Shown: piece by piece, positions 32,136-41,927 of the stretch
How positions within the stretch are numbered: the stretch's first letter is position 1
Layout: each line of letters opens with the position of its first letter
Origin: Luteirhabdus salina
GTDB taxonomy: Bacteria; Bacteroidota; Bacteroidia; Flavobacteriales; Flavobacteriaceae
Reading direction: 5' to 3'
Length of the DNA stretch: 64,000 nt
NCBI GenBank assembly: GCA_025384855.1
Contig: JALAHT010000001.1
Span: forward strand, 687,064-751,063
Position numbers and translations under genes: made by a program
Notes under the pieces: generated by a model
What the model saw: only the letters and a program-made list of their open reading frames with translations
What the model was told of the DNA's origin: nothing
The model's database searches: none

Positions 32136-33908
32136 TTAATCGACAATGTTCATTTTTTTCAACAAGAAAGAAGCGTTCATATTTTGGCAGATTCCCTTTT
32201 TCAAGGTGTAATCGAAATGTAATTCATCATCGATGATTTCCGCACCGAAGTAGTAATTCTTCACTTCATCTAGCGTATCGGCCACTTCACATAAACTTAG
32301 ATCGTGTGTTGCGATGATGCCGGTAGAATTGCCCGCTACCAACTTTTCGACAAACTTTCGCGATCCAATCGCTTTATCGGTGCTGTTTGTTCCCTTCAGG
32401 ATTTCATCTAAAATGATGAAATAGCGTTCGGTCTGAAGCTGTTCCACGATAAACTTCAACCGTTTCAGTTCACTGAAAAAATATGATTCATCGTCGGTTA
32501 AGCTATCGGTCGTTCGCATGCTGGTAATCAACTTAATTGGTTTATACGTTGCCGATTTCGCACAGACGGGAAGTCCGACATTTCCCATTACAATGAGGAG
32601 TGAAACCGTCCGCAGAAAGGTGCTCTTTCCCGCCATGTTTGCACCCGTAACGATGAAAAATTCTTCTTCCGCTATATTGAAATCGTTTCGAACCATAGTG
32701 TCGGGAAACAATAATGGATGTCCGGCTCCTTTTGCTTGTAATTGAACGGTAGTTGAAAGTTCCGGAAAGCTATGGTCCTGATGGTTGAAGGCATAATTCC
32801 CAAGACTGTTGAAGGCATCGAAGAATGAAATTACCTCAAACCAATCGCCTACCTGTTTCCCGTGGCTTTCGATCCATTTTTCAATCTTATGCGACACTAG
32901 TATATCGCGAAGCATAAAGCCATTTGCGAAAATTCCCACTAGCATATTGTTACGTTGATCGAGCGCATCCAATTGCTTGGCAAATTGCTTCAGGATGGAA
33001 GAGGCTTTTTCGTTTTTCTGCAGGATCTGTTCTTTTTTCTGTTGCAGTAATGTTGAAGAAAAGGATTCGGATTCTATTTCTGAAATGAGCTTATAAAACT
33101 GTTCGAACGTACTCTGAACCTTTGACGAATGCTGCGATAGTTTGTTCACTTGCTTTACATACCGTCCGCTGATGGCAAGGCCGAGAAAAAACCAACCTAC
33201 TACCCAATAGCCAGAAAGAAATCCAAGAAAATAAGCGGCAATTCCCGCTACCGAAAGGACGGAAAAGAGGGGCGAAACCCATGGAATCCAACTGGGTGTG
33301 AAAGCGGTATAGTTCGAGAGCCAATTCATGACACGGTTTGGACTCACCTCCGTTTTCACCAAACTACCCACTGCCGAGAAATGCTGACGCCAAGATGCTT
33401 TTTCACACAACTCTTGAATGGCTTTTTGTTTCAGAAGTATCGCATCGGTGTCATTCGACTTCAACAAAGTCGCCAGATAATCGGAGCCGCTTTTTAGGGC
33501 GGTTCTATTTAAATATTGAAAGAATGAACCTCTTCCGAACAAATCGATATCCTGACTAAAGGCATGTGCGTCATCGCTATATTCAGCACCATCGGGTAAA
33601 TGGTGAAACGCCCGATGCAACACTTCCAATTCTGTTTCATTCAACGCTATCAATGCTTTTTGAAGGTCGCGTTCATATTGTAACTGGCTATGTCGGTTCA
33701 CCAAAATGATAAAAAGTATGGCACCAACTATAACGATTCCCAAAATGGCTGGGGTATTTCCGAAAACGAGGTAGATACCAAGACAGGCAGCTAAAAAAGC
33801 GAACAATCGAATGGTACTCGATACCGCCAATTGTTTTTTGAGTTGCTGTAAACTTTGGGTATGCTCTTCAATTTGTGCTTGATAAAAGGCCCGAGGCTCC
33901 TTCTTCAT
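32136..33908 (-). CDS. MutS-family ATPase of the short, membrane-anchored type
   Basis: 590 residues from the ATG at 33908; an upstream in-frame extension has no good start. Two membrane segments (about 35-75) are followed by a second hydrophobic pair near 200-250, then MutS levers and the ATPase: ITGANMAGKSTFLRTVS (Walker A), LDEILKGTNSTDK (Walker B), ATHDLSLCEVAD. It lacks the mismatch-recognition domain of MutS1, so it is a MutS-like protein of unknown job and not the repair enzyme. Confidence 0.85.
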   Translation of the reverse strand: MKKEPRAFYQAQIEEHTQSLQQLKKQLAVSSTIRLFAFLAACLGIYLVFGNTPAILGIVIVGAILFIILVNRHSQLQYERDLQKALIALNETELEVLHRAFHHLPDGAEYSDDAHAFSQDIDLFGRGSFFQYLNRTALKSGSDYLATLLKSNDTDAILLKQKAIQELCEKASWRQHFSAVGSLVKTEVSPNRVMNWLSNYTAFTPSWIPWVSPLFSVLSVAGIAAYFLGFLSGYWVVGWFFLGLAISGRYVKQVNKLSQHSSKVQSTFEQFYKLISEIESESFSSTLLQQKKEQILQKNEKASSILKQFAKQLDALDQRNNMLVGIFANGFMLRDILVSHKIEKWIESHGKQVGDWFEVISFFDAFNSLGNYAFNHQDHSFPELSTTVQLQAKGAGHPLLFPDTMVRNDFNIAEEEFFIVTGANMAGKSTFLRTVSLLIVMGNVGLPVCAKSATYKPIKLITSMRTTDSLTDDESYFFSELKRLKFIVEQLQTERYFIILDEILKGTNSTDKAIGSRKFVEKLVAGNSTGIIATHDLSLCEVADTLDEVKNYYFGAEIIDDELHFDYTLKKGICQNMNASFLLKKMNIVD

Positions 33909-34025
33909 AGTTATTTGGAATAAGAATACAAAGGTGCGAAAAAAGAACTCGAAATAACAGCCCTCAGGGTATAACCTCCTCCCCTTCATACTTCAGTCAT
34001 CGGGGGTATTTCAAAAGGGGGAGAC

Positions 34026-34382
34026 TTATAAGTTGTTGAGTTCTGCTTGGGTTTTTTTGGGTAGGCTGTTGACGATTAGATCGTAGGAATGGTCAATTAG
34101 GTCGGTGACTAGGGAGTGTGGTACTTGTTCGATACTGACGGAATTCCAAAGTGTTTTGTTCATGTGATAGCCCCCATAGATAAGCCCGTCGTATTCTTCT
34201 CGCAGTCCGACAGACCGTTCGGGGTCGCATTTCAGGTTTGCGAAAGGCGGGTTTTTCTCCAATGCCAATAGCGCAAACATTTTGTTCATCACCTTAAATA
34301 CCAAAGTATCATTGTCGAAAGGGAAAGACTCGGTCACTCCTCTTTTCGTTATACAGTAATCACGAAATTGTTCAATGTTCAT
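34026..34382 (-). CDS. MmcQ/YjbR-family protein
   Basis: 118 residues from the ATG at 34382. Typical strings are FRDYCITKRGVTESFPFD, FKVMNKMFALL, FANLKCDPERS and MNKTLWNSV. The family has a double-stranded-DNA-binding CyaY-like fold; its cellular role is not known. The start is 1 bp from the stop of the upstream transglutaminase-like gene. Confidence 0.92.
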   Translation of the reverse strand: MNIEQFRDYCITKRGVTESFPFDNDTLVFKVMNKMFALLALEKNPPFANLKCDPERSVGLREEYDGLIYGGYHMNKTLWNSVSIEQVPHSLVTDLIDHSYDLIVNSLPKKTQAELNNL

Positions 34383-34383
34383 A

Positions 34384-35310
34384 TTATTCAATTACATAAC
34401 CTAAGGCCGGTTGTTCATCAAAGGAAATTAATAGCCATTCAGCGCCAAGCTCCAAAGGTACTTCAAAAACGACTGAACCTCCTTCAACTCCTATTTCAGA
34501 TATCTTCTTTTTTTCGCCTCCAAAAGAATACGTGATGGTGTTGGGTGACTTAATTTGTATGCGAAATTCTATCACTCCGCTATTGGCTTCATCTGAAATA
34601 ATTCCTGTTGAAGGGGATTCTATATTTTCCGAAATGATGGAATCGCATATAATTAAAGGTCTATTGGCAAATTCCGCTCTACTGACCGCTTCACTTAAAA
34701 ATGCATCTTCATATTGAGCTGGGTAATGTGAATTGAAGAACAGTTCCGGCGGTGTTTGAAACCAGAAATAGCTGATATCGCGAATGAACTTACCGTTATA
34801 CTTACCAGCACCCCACGTCACATCAAATAAATAGGGTTGTCCATCGATGGTCGCTACGTTCCACATATGATTGTTTTTGAAGGGGCGACCGATATCGTTG
34901 AAACTCGCTTTGGTATCGCCACGAACCAAATAGTTGGGGATTCCCTGAAGTTCACATAATCGTTCAAAGACCATCGCATAGCCTTCACATACGGCGACAC
35001 CTACCTGAAGTGTCCGTGCAATAATTTTCTTTCTGGTAGCTTCCTCCTTCTCGTTCCGCTCGCGATAGCTTTTAAAGTTATAATTGAACTTTTTATATTC
35101 GTCTGGATCGTACGCAATGTTCCGAACCATCCAGCTATACATGGCGCGAACCTTATCGGCATCGGTTTCGAAATCGCGACCGATTAAACGTGAAAATTCC
35201 TCAGCATTCTCGAATTTTTCTGGGTATAGTTGAATAGCGGCATCTACCCTTTCGAAGTTTTGGGCATGCACAAATGTTGTTGTTAGAAAGAAAAGAAGGA
35301 ATAGCGACAT
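34384..35310 (-). CDS. Secreted transglutaminase-like protein
   Basis: 308 residues from the ATG at 35310, which is followed by a signal peptide (SLFLLFFLTTTFVHAQ); a longer in-frame extension runs through a REP-like spacer and is rejected. The papain-like transglutaminase core has Cys in GVAVCEGYAMVFERLC, His in KNNHMWNVATIDG and Asp in YLFDVTWGAGKYNG, the complete triad. The last 90 residues are a beta-rich domain. It probably acts as a periplasmic protease or amidase. Confidence 0.88.
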   Translation of the reverse strand: MSLFLLFFLTTTFVHAQNFERVDAAIQLYPEKFENAEEFSRLIGRDFETDADKVRAMYSWMVRNIAYDPDEYKKFNYNFKSYRERNEKEEATRKKIIARTLQVGVAVCEGYAMVFERLCELQGIPNYLVRGDTKASFNDIGRPFKNNHMWNVATIDGQPYLFDVTWGAGKYNGKFIRDISYFWFQTPPELFFNSHYPAQYEDAFLSEAVSRAEFANRPLIICDSIISENIESPSTGIISDEANSGVIEFRIQIKSPNTITYSFGGEKKKISEIGVEGGSVVFEVPLELGAEWLLISFDEQPALGYVIE

Positions 35311-35389
35311 CCTTCGCAATGGCCGCGGGGCAGGCAGGCTTCGAAGGGATGGCTTACGTAATTTCAAGGAAGGAAGAAGTTTATTCGAT

Positions 35390-36016
35390 TTATTTCTCAC
35401 TTTTCTCTGAAAGTTTTTGTTTTTCCTCGACATTGATATGTAAGGCCGAATAGTCCAACTTCCAATTGATGGTTTCCGTCAATTTTTCCATTAGCTGAAT
35501 GGTTTCCAATGCTTGAGTTTCGGCTTCTTGAAGCAATCCGCTACTCGGAATTTTATCAACGATATGCTGCTTGGCTTCACGATTGATTTCGGTAAGATCG
35601 CCAGAAGTAAATGGATTGGCCCACCCTTCACGCTTATCGTAATATTTGAAGTCGGTTTCAACCGTAAGCAATTCAGGTTTCGGAAAGTTCGTCAGAATAA
35701 TCGTTTTCGCTTTGGTATCGGCTTCCATTTTAATCTTTGTAAGATCGAATCCAACATGTGCCTTTGCTTCAATCAGCACCAATGCTTTTTTCTTCCCCAG
35801 AATGAGGTTCAACCATTTATCCTTCACGTTTTCGTAGTGGTAGATTTCAGAAAAGTCGCCTTCAACAGTGATAAACTTACATACTGTTCGAATACGTTCC
35901 ATTAGTACCACCGACTGCGATTGCAAGCGTTCACGTTTTCTTCCCTTGCTAAAACGAGCGAAGATAAAATACGCCAACACTGCGCCAACCGCTAACCCTA
36001 TAAACAGTAATTCCAT
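35390..36016 (-). CDS. DUF4230 protein with single membrane anchor
   Basis: 208 residues: an N-terminal membrane helix (3-19) then a DUF4230 domain (VCKFITVEGDFSEIYHYENV, AKAHVGFDLTKIKME, ILTNFPKPELLTVETDFKYY) and a C-terminal helical tail. The family is common in Bacteroidota and has no known role. It lies in a minus-strand run with the DUF4260 and cyclase genes (1-2 bp gaps). Confidence 0.88.
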   Translation of the reverse strand: MELLFIGLAVGAVLAYFIFARFSKGRKRERLQSQSVVLMERIRTVCKFITVEGDFSEIYHYENVKDKWLNLILGKKKALVLIEAKAHVGFDLTKIKMEADTKAKTIILTNFPKPELLTVETDFKYYDKREGWANPFTSGDLTEINREAKQHIVDKIPSSGLLQEAETQALETIQLMEKLTETINWKLDYSALHINVEEKQKLSEKSEK

Positions 36017-36017
36017 A

Positions 36018-36371
36018 TCAGTTGTTTCCTATTTCACCTAGATGGGTATGTTGAAAACGATCGGAGTACTTCAATCCATACCCAAAAATCCTATCCATGG
36101 CCGAATGCGCTAACATAATGGCACCGATAGCGGTATAAATATCCGTTAAAACAAACAGTCCTACAAGTATAAAAGTGATTGCAACGGCTTTATGATGGGT
36201 AAGATTATAGGAGAAAGCACCAATTTTGGAATTCATGAGATAGCCAATCATGCCAATATCAGGAGCAAGTAGTAGTACGGGGAACCACCACCAGGCATAC
36301 TCCAATTGCAAGAATAATGCTAGTCCTAGCGCAAATTCAGCTGCTTCTTCAAGGTTTAATAAGGTTTTCAT
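36018..36371 (-). CDS. DUF4260 membrane protein
   Basis: 117 residues with three or four membrane segments. The family strings LLLAPDIGMIGYLMN, NLTHHKAVA and AHSAMDRIFGYGLKYSDRFQHTHLG are present; the histidines and aspartates suggest a metal or proton site, but no activity is known. It lies 1 bp from each neighbour, so it is cotranscribed with the cyclase-family and DUF4230 genes. Confidence 0.9.
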   Translation of the reverse strand: MKTLLNLEEAAEFALGLALFLQLEYAWWWFPVLLLAPDIGMIGYLMNSKIGAFSYNLTHHKAVAITFILVGLFVLTDIYTAIGAIMLAHSAMDRIFGYGLKYSDRFQHTHLGEIGNN

Positions 36372-37118
36372 TTATTCAAATTTATACAGTACTGGGCGAC
36401 TAGGTGCCGCATCGTTTTCGAAGGGTGCCACTTGTAAATTCAACAAGTAAGAACCATCTTTAATTTTGTTATCGACAAAAATAAATTCGGTAATCGTAGC
36501 CTGCATTCGCGTGGCTTCTGGAAACTGCCAAAACGCTTTATGGGCAAGTAAGGCTCCTTCATCTTTTTCCTTATCGACAGATGGTAAATCGATCAATAAA
36601 TGTATGACTCCAAGATCGGCAAGGTATTGTGCCGCAGCTTCTTCCAAATATGGCCAATTGGTATGCGAATACTGTTTCGACCTTTTGTCGGAGGTGTTGG
36701 GCAAGGTCCGAATAATAACCGCTTCAGGATGCTTTCCTTTTAAAAGGCTTCGAATTTCTGTTACCGGAATGATATAGTCTTCTCCTAATCGTTCGGGAGC
36801 GACTGAGATCACCTCAACAGTAAAAAAATACCGCTGCAATTGTTCATTGACAGAATACACCTTCTCGGCAATATGTCCAACGCATTCGGTATGGGTGCCG
36901 TGTGCATGTGGATTGAAAGTTATTGTATTAAAATTGATAGAAGCACCTTCGCTAACCTTCGCGATATAATTATCTATTTGAACCGGTTCTATCATTGGGG
37001 CATCTAAATACCAGGCATTCGGATTGCTTTTATCGTTTCGGAGCGCAAGTGAAATATCCAAAGGCTTGGACAAATCGATTGTATATAGTTCCTGCTGAAT
37101 TTTGACGGTTGCCTTCAT
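36372..37118 (-). CDS. Cyclase-family (KynB-like) metal-dependent hydrolase
   Basis: 248 residues of the cyclase/kynurenine-formamidase family: the metal-binding motif NPHAHGTHTECVGHI (H-x-H-G-T-H pattern), IIRTLPN, and LLIDLPSVDKEKD. Known members hydrolyse N-formylkynurenine or lactam substrates with zinc or manganese. No kynurenine pathway genes are nearby, so the substrate is open. It is the first gene of the cyclase-DUF4260-DUF4230 run. Confidence 0.87.
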   Translation of the reverse strand: MKATVKIQQELYTIDLSKPLDISLALRNDKSNPNAWYLDAPMIEPVQIDNYIAKVSEGASINFNTITFNPHAHGTHTECVGHIAEKVYSVNEQLQRYFFTVEVISVAPERLGEDYIIPVTEIRSLLKGKHPEAVIIRTLPNTSDKRSKQYSHTNWPYLEEAAAQYLADLGVIHLLIDLPSVDKEKDEGALLAHKAFWQFPEATRMQATITEFIFVDNKIKDGSYLLNLQVAPFENDAAPSRPVLYKFE

Positions 37119-37156
37119 AGGGGAAAGATACGTTTTTATAGCATTCTAGGTTCGCA

Positions 37157-38281
37157 CTAAAGAATCTTAAATAGATCACTTGCAATACCATCGCTTAAAA
37201 ATTTACCCTTTTTTGTCACCACTATTCGGTTCTCCTTTTCGACCAACAACCCTTTTTGCAGATGCTCCTTGGCTTGCTCTTTTGCATATTCGGCATACAG
37301 CTCCCCAAAAACTTCACGGATTTCATGAATTGCGATCCCCTTTTCGGTTCGTAAGCGCGTCATGATATATTCGTTGTATTTATCTAAAGTGGAAAGGGTT
37401 TCTCGTTCGATGGGAACTGTTTCTTCCCTTATAGCACTTATATATTTTGAATTGTTAGCTACGTTCCAACTTCGTGTGTTTCCATCGAAACTATGGGCCG
37501 ATGGCCCAATGCCCAAATACGGTTTTCCTTCCCAATAAGCAGTATTGTTTTGAGAGTGAAAGCCGGGCTTGCCAAAGTTCGAGAATTCATAATTGCGATA
37601 GCCAGCAACTTCCGTTTTCGATACCAAAATGGTATGGTGTTCTTGGGCAATATCATCCTCCACGGGTGGTACAATCCCTTTTTTGATGAAGTGTGCCAAC
37701 GCCGTCCTTGGCTCTACGGTTAAGGCATAACAGGAAAGATGCGGAATTTCGAGCGACAGTGCCTTTTCTATATTCTGAAGCCAGCGTTCGGTGGACATCC
37801 CCGGAATTCCATAAATAAGGTCGATACTGATGTTACTAAAATATTGTTTAGCCAATTGAAGACTTTTCCACGCTTCTTCAGCATTATGGGCGCGGTTCAT
37901 CAACGTCAGGTCCTCTTCAAAAAAGGACTGCACCCCGATGCTAAGTCGGTTTATCGGACTATCATGTAATTGCTGTAAAACTTCTTCAGAAAGATCATCT
38001 GGATTGGCTTCCAATGTGATTTCAGCTGTATCGGAAACTTCAAAAGTGGTAAAAATTGTTTCAAAAATTATGGCAAGTTCTTCTGAAGAAAGCAATGAAG
38101 GGGTTCCTCCACCAAAATAGATGGTTTGAACCGTTCCTTGTAACTCGTTCTTCCGAAGTACTATTTCACTACAAATAGCTTTGACCATTTCACCCTTCTT
38201 CTTTACGGAAGTCGAGAAATGGAAGTCGCAATAATGACATGCTTGCTTGCAAAAGGGAATATGAAGATAAATACCAGCCAC
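37157..38281 (-). CDS. hemW: HemW-type radical SAM heme chaperone
   Basis: 374 residues from a GTG start. The radical SAM cluster motif is HIPFCKQACHYCDF (Cys11, Cys15, Cys18), followed by YFGGGTPSLL, EANPDDL, GVQSFFEEDL and SIDLIYGIPGM, and the C-terminal HemW domain (YNEYIMTRLRTEKGI). HemW proteins bind heme and pass it to respiratory enzymes; they were long misannotated as coproporphyrinogen oxidase. The stop-to-start distance to the DUF3667 gene is 1 bp. Confidence 0.92.
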   Translation of the reverse strand: MAGIYLHIPFCKQACHYCDFHFSTSVKKKGEMVKAICSEIVLRKNELQGTVQTIYFGGGTPSLLSSEELAIIFETIFTTFEVSDTAEITLEANPDDLSEEVLQQLHDSPINRLSIGVQSFFEEDLTLMNRAHNAEEAWKSLQLAKQYFSNISIDLIYGIPGMSTERWLQNIEKALSLEIPHLSCYALTVEPRTALAHFIKKGIVPPVEDDIAQEHHTILVSKTEVAGYRNYEFSNFGKPGFHSQNNTAYWEGKPYLGIGPSAHSFDGNTRSWNVANNSKYISAIREETVPIERETLSTLDKYNEYIMTRLRTEKGIAIHEIREVFGELYAEYAKEQAKEHLQKGLLVEKENRIVVTKKGKFLSDGIASDLFKIL

Positions 38282-38282
38282 A

Positions 38283-39002
38283 CTACAAATATCGGACGAT
38301 TAGATAGGATAACCCAAACGCTAGGAACATATATCCTATAAGCGCCAAAAAGAAGACAAGAATGGACTTTAGAAGCACCCAAACGATGGGTTTTTGAAAG
38401 AAGGAGATACTTGCATAGATAAAATAGCCCCACATCAGCAATAAAGCAAAATATTGCAACTCGGAATTCACGAATTGTATGAAGAACATATTCACGGTCG
38501 TGATAATCGTATACATCCCTATGAGGTAAAAGCATACCGCAATGTATTCGGCTAGCGTATACCTTTTATAGAAAAACAACTTCATAAAAAGCGCCAAGGT
38601 GGCTACAAAGAAAAACAGCAGTTTATTGATGTTGATCAACATAAACTCGCGTGCTTGGCTTAAGGTCGAAACCTTCTGACCTTCCACTGTAATACTGGAA
38701 TCCTGAAACGGATCGAACCCAATCAAACTGCGTAACAACAGGTAGACTGCTGTTGTAAGAATAAAAAATGCGACCGGTTTGTAGTAGCTTTTTCTTTTAC
38801 CTCCCAGATACTCGCGAAGCATCCTTCCAGGTGCCACTAACAACATTTTTATCGTGCGCCAAATAGGTGCTTGTACTGTAAACATTGCATCGGCGGCATC
38901 CTCGAAAGTTTCCGAAAAGCTTACCCGCGTAAGCTTCGTGCGTTGACCGCATTCTTGGCAGTAATTCCCAATAGTAGATGCTCCGCAATTCTTACACTCC
39001 AT
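38283..39002 (-). CDS. DUF3667 zinc-ribbon membrane protein
   Basis: 239 residues from the ATG at 39002. The N-terminal zinc ribbon CKNCG, then CQECG (3-21), is followed by the DUF3667 region (TIKMLLVAPGRMLREYLGGKR) and five hydrophobic segments. The function is unknown. It lies 1 bp upstream of hemW and 17 bp after the prenylglyceryl phosphate synthase gene. Confidence 0.88.
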   Translation of the reverse strand: MECKNCGASTIGNYCQECGQRTKLTRVSFSETFEDAADAMFTVQAPIWRTIKMLLVAPGRMLREYLGGKRKSYYKPVAFFILTTAVYLLLRSLIGFDPFQDSSITVEGQKVSTLSQAREFMLININKLLFFFVATLALFMKLFFYKRYTLAEYIAVCFYLIGMYTIITTVNMFFIQFVNSELQYFALLLMWGYFIYASISFFQKPIVWVLLKSILVFFLALIGYMFLAFGLSYLIVRYL

Positions 39003-39019
39003 ATTTTTCACTATTTGCG

Positions 39020-39715
39020 TTACTCTTCGAAAACGGTTCCCATTACGACCATATCGGCACCTGCCTCAAAAGCGATTCTTTTTTGCGTTTCACTACGGAT
39101 TCCTCCTCCTACTATTAAAGGTATATGAAGTACTTCTTTTACCTTTTGAATAATTTCTTCCTTCACCGGAGTAACCGCTCCGCTTCCTGCTTCCAAATAA
39201 ATCAATTTATTGCCCATAAATTGTGCTGCCATAGCAGTGGTAACAATAGCTTGTACGTCATCTTGCGGCAACGGTTTCGTTTGACTTATGCGCGCCACCG
39301 AAGACTCCGTATCTCCATCCACTAATATATAGCCGGTAGGAAGGACTTCCAAATCGGTTTTCGAAAGTGTCTCGACCGCTTTCAATTGCTGTCCCACTAA
39401 ATATTCGGGATTACGACCCGACAACAATGATAAAAATAATATTGCATCGGCGGTTGGCGTAATCTGGGTGTGATTGCCCGGAAATAAAACAATCGGTAAG
39501 GAGGTCTCAAGTTTTAATGCAGCTACCGTTTCTGCAGTGTGACCATTGGTAGCGGTACTTCCTCCTACCAAAATATGGGTTGTTTCTTTTGGGATTTTCT
39601 GAAGGAAAGCGTTTGTATTTTTTGGTGAAAATTTATCGGGATCAATTAGAATGGCGAGCATTTTATTCCCTTGGGAACAACTATCAACCAATTTTTGATA
39701 TAGGGGAAAATCCAT
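39020..39715 (-). CDS. pcrB: PcrB/GGGP-synthase-family prenylglyceryl phosphate synthase
   Basis: 231 residues from the ATG at 39715. A TIM-barrel with LAILIDPDKF, LVGGSTATNGHT, VLFPGNHTQI, KLIYLEAGSGA and IPLIVGGGIRS, the phosphate- and prenyl-binding motifs of the family. It joins a polyprenyl diphosphate to glycerol-1-phosphate. Members are regular in Bacteroidota. The ATG overlaps the stop of the upstream transferase (TAATG). Confidence 0.92.
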   Translation of the reverse strand: MDFPLYQKLVDSCSQGNKMLAILIDPDKFSPKNTNAFLQKIPKETTHILVGGSTATNGHTAETVAALKLETSLPIVLFPGNHTQITPTADAILFLSLLSGRNPEYLVGQQLKAVETLSKTDLEVLPTGYILVDGDTESSVARISQTKPLPQDDVQAIVTTAMAAQFMGNKLIYLEAGSGAVTPVKEEIIQKVKEVLHIPLIVGGGIRSETQKRIAFEAGADMVVMGTVFEE

Positions 39716-40359
39716 TAGGCTAGAATCGCTTCTCGTATTAGGGCGTAGGCACAAGTGAAGCCTTCGAACTCGTGAAACCAAACATCGTACGTTTCCTCTT
39801 TATCGTCATAAGCAACCACCGCGGAGGATTCGAGCACATCCATATCGAAATCGCTTACGACAATATGTTCCAAGAAACTCACCCCTTTTCGCGCAAAGCT
39901 TTTATACAACGATTCCTTTGCGCCCCAAACCATGGTCAGTTTTCGCATGATGGCATCATCGTTGGCTAAGGTTCGATATTCCTTAATCGGTGTGAACTTA
40001 TGGGCGATTTTCAGAATCTTATTACGCTGCTTTTCAATATCGATCCCTACTTCAGCATCGCTGATAATAATTCCCGAAAAGATAAAGGAATGTGTGATGC
40101 TTATGTGCTTATCATCGGTTAAATGTGGCTTGCCTACTTCATCATAATACAAATCGTGATCGGTATAACCAGCGGCTGCCAACAGGTGCCGAACACTCAT
40201 AAATCCGCGCCGATGCAAGTCACTTTTCATTCCCTCCACACGTTCACGACAGTGTTCCGTAAGTGAAATACCTTCGGAAAGGTTCTCATACGATTCTTCT
40301 ATCTTCCAAATGAGGACTTTAGTGGTGGGGTTGACTGTTATTGTTTTGTAAAGTGGCAT
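39715..40359 (-). CDS. 4'-phosphopantetheinyl transferase superfamily protein
   Basis: 214 residues of the Sfp/HetI type: KPHLTDDKHISITHSF, EVGIDIEKQRNKIL (Mg-binding acidic residues) and WGAKESLYKSF (W-x2-K-E-x3-K). It transfers phosphopantetheine from CoA to carrier proteins. It is coupled with pcrB, so it may serve lipid synthesis. Confidence 0.9.
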   Translation of the reverse strand: MPLYKTITVNPTTKVLIWKIEESYENLSEGISLTEHCRERVEGMKSDLHRRGFMSVRHLLAAAGYTDHDLYYDEVGKPHLTDDKHISITHSFIFSGIIISDAEVGIDIEKQRNKILKIAHKFTPIKEYRTLANDDAIMRKLTMVWGAKESLYKSFARKGVSFLEHIVVSDFDMDVLESSAVVAYDDKEETYDVWFHEFEGFTCAYALIREAILA

Positions 40360-40380
40360 CGCTATCTAAGGGATATTCTG

Positions 40381-40420
40381 TATTTTTGCCTTTCGAAAGT
40401 TGAAGCTGATTTTCAGCTTC
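40381..40420 (+). promoter_or_regulatory. ahcY promoter box and leader hairpin
   Basis: TATTTTTG at 40381-40388 fits the Bacteroidota -7 box. Downstream in the leader is a hairpin GAAGCTG/CAGCTTC (40402-40420, five-base loop), flanked by TTCG/CGAA that can extend it. It does not resemble the known SAH riboswitches I can recall, and there is no T run. Confidence 0.5.
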
Positions 40421-40454
40421 CGAAGAAAAAAATTGTAACTCAAAGATACGAAAT

Positions 40455-41771
40455 ATGTCAACGAAAACTGTGCCGTATACGGCGTATAAGGTGAAGGATA
40501 TTTCCCTAGCGGATTGGGGACGAAAAGAAATTGAACTAGCAGAGGCGGAGATGCCTGGGCTGATGTCATTACGTGAAGAATACAAGAACGAGCAACCGTT
40601 GAAAGGGGCTCGAATTGCGGGATGTCTTCACATGACGGTTCAGACAGCGGTTCTTATTGAAACGTTGGTTGAACTAGGAGCCGAGGTTACTTGGAGTTCT
40701 TGTAATATCTTTTCAACTCAAGACCATGCCGCTGCCGCTATTGCAGATGCTGGAATTCCAGTATACGCATGGAAAGGAATGAATGAAGAGGAATTTAACT
40801 GGTGTATCGAGCAAACCTTATTCTTTGGCGAAGAGCGCAAACCACTTAATATGATTTTGGATGATGGTGGCGATCTAACCAATATGGTATTCGATAAATA
40901 TCCAGAGTTGGCACAAGGAATTAAAGGACTTTCAGAAGAGACCACAACGGGTGTTCATCGTTTATATGAGCGCATGAAGAACGGTACTTTGGTAATGCCT
41001 GCTATTAATGTGAACGATAGTGTTACCAAAAGTAAGTTCGATAATAAATATGGTTGTCGCGAAAGTGCTGTTGACGCGATTCGTCGTGCAACCGATGTAA
41101 TGTTGGCTGGAAAGCGCGTAGTAGTATGTGGGTATGGTGATGTAGGAAAAGGAACGGCAGCTTCTTTTAGAGGTGCTGGCGCTATCGTTACCGTAACGGA
41201 AATCGACCCGATTTGTGCACTACAGGCTGCCATGGATGGATTTGAAGTGAAGAAGCTTGAAACCGTTGTTGGAAAAGCAGATATCGTTATTACAACCACA
41301 GGGAACAAAGATATCGTTCGTGGCGAGCATTTTGAAGCGATGAAAGATAAAACCATCGTTTGCAACATCGGTCACTTCGACAATGAGATTGCGGTTGCTT
41401 GGTTAAAGCAAAATCATGGCAACACCCACGTGGAAATCAAGCCACAAGTTGATAAGTATACCGTAAATGGAAATGATATCATCCTATTGGCGGAAGGTCG
41501 ATTGGTGAACCTTGGTTGTGCTACAGGCCATCCAAGTTTTGTGATGAGTAATAGCTTTACCAATCAGACATTGGCGCAAATCGAGCTTTGGAAAAATAGT
41601 GATAACTATGAAAACAAGGTTTATATGCTTCCGAAGCATTTGGATGAAAAAGTTGCGAAGCTTCACTTGGAAAAAATCGGTGTAGAACTAACCGAGCTTT
41701 CAGAAGAACAGGCGAAGTATATCGGTGTGGAGGTTGAAGGACCTTTCAAGCCAGAATACTATCGTTATTAG
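40455..41771 (+). CDS. ahcY: Adenosylhomocysteinase
   Basis: 438 residues, full length. It hydrolyses S-adenosylhomocysteine to adenosine and homocysteine, keeping methylation running. The NAD-binding loop [20 protein letters not shown], substrate motifs [10 protein letters not shown]-like [20 protein letters not shown] and [15 protein letters not shown], and the C-terminal FKPEYYRY (binds NAD of the next subunit) are present. It is a single-gene unit between the phosphopantetheinyl transferase and a terminator. Confidence 0.97.
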   Translation: MSTKTVPYTAYKVKDISLADWGRKEIELAEAEMPGLMSLREEYKNEQPLKGARIAGCLHMTVQTAVLIETLVELGAEVTWSSCNIFSTQDHAAAAIADAGIPVYAWKGMNEEEFNWCIEQTLFFGEERKPLNMILDDGGDLTNMVFDKYPELAQGIKGLSEETTTGVHRLYERMKNGTLVMPAINVNDSVTKSKFDNKYGCRESAVDAIRRATDVMLAGKRVVVCGYGDVGKGTAASFRGAGAIVTVTEIDPICALQAAMDGFEVKKLETVVGKADIVITTTGNKDIVRGEHFEAMKDKTIVCNIGHFDNEIAVAWLKQNHGNTHVEIKPQVDKYTVNGNDIILLAEGRLVNLGCATGHPSFVMSNSFTNQTLAQIELWKNSDNYENKVYMLPKHLDEKVAKLHLEKIGVELTELSEEQAKYIGVEVEGPFKPEYYRY

Positions 41772-41793
41772 GTAATAGATGAAAGAAAAGAAA

Positions 41794-41817
41794 CCCTGCC
41801 CATCGGCGGGGTTTTTT
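41794..41817 (+). terminator. Terminator of ahcY
   Basis: Stem CCCTGCC/GGCGGGG with a CATC loop followed by six T, 23 bp past the ahcY stop. Confidence 0.85.
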
Positions 41818-41872
41818 ATTGTCTAGTACTAAAAAATTCAATTTTCTATACTACACCCTATTTAATATAAGA

Positions 41873-41900
41873 AACGGACACCGTGTTACCGATGTCCGTT
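41873..41900 (-). terminator. Terminator-like hairpin of DUF3332 gene
   Basis: Stem AACGGACA/TGTCCGTT with a 12-base loop that can itself pair (CCG/CGG). It lies 28 bp beyond the stop of the minus-strand gene. The T run is weak. Confidence 0.6.
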
Positions 41901-41927
41901 CTTTATTTATTTGAAACCAACCTGAAA

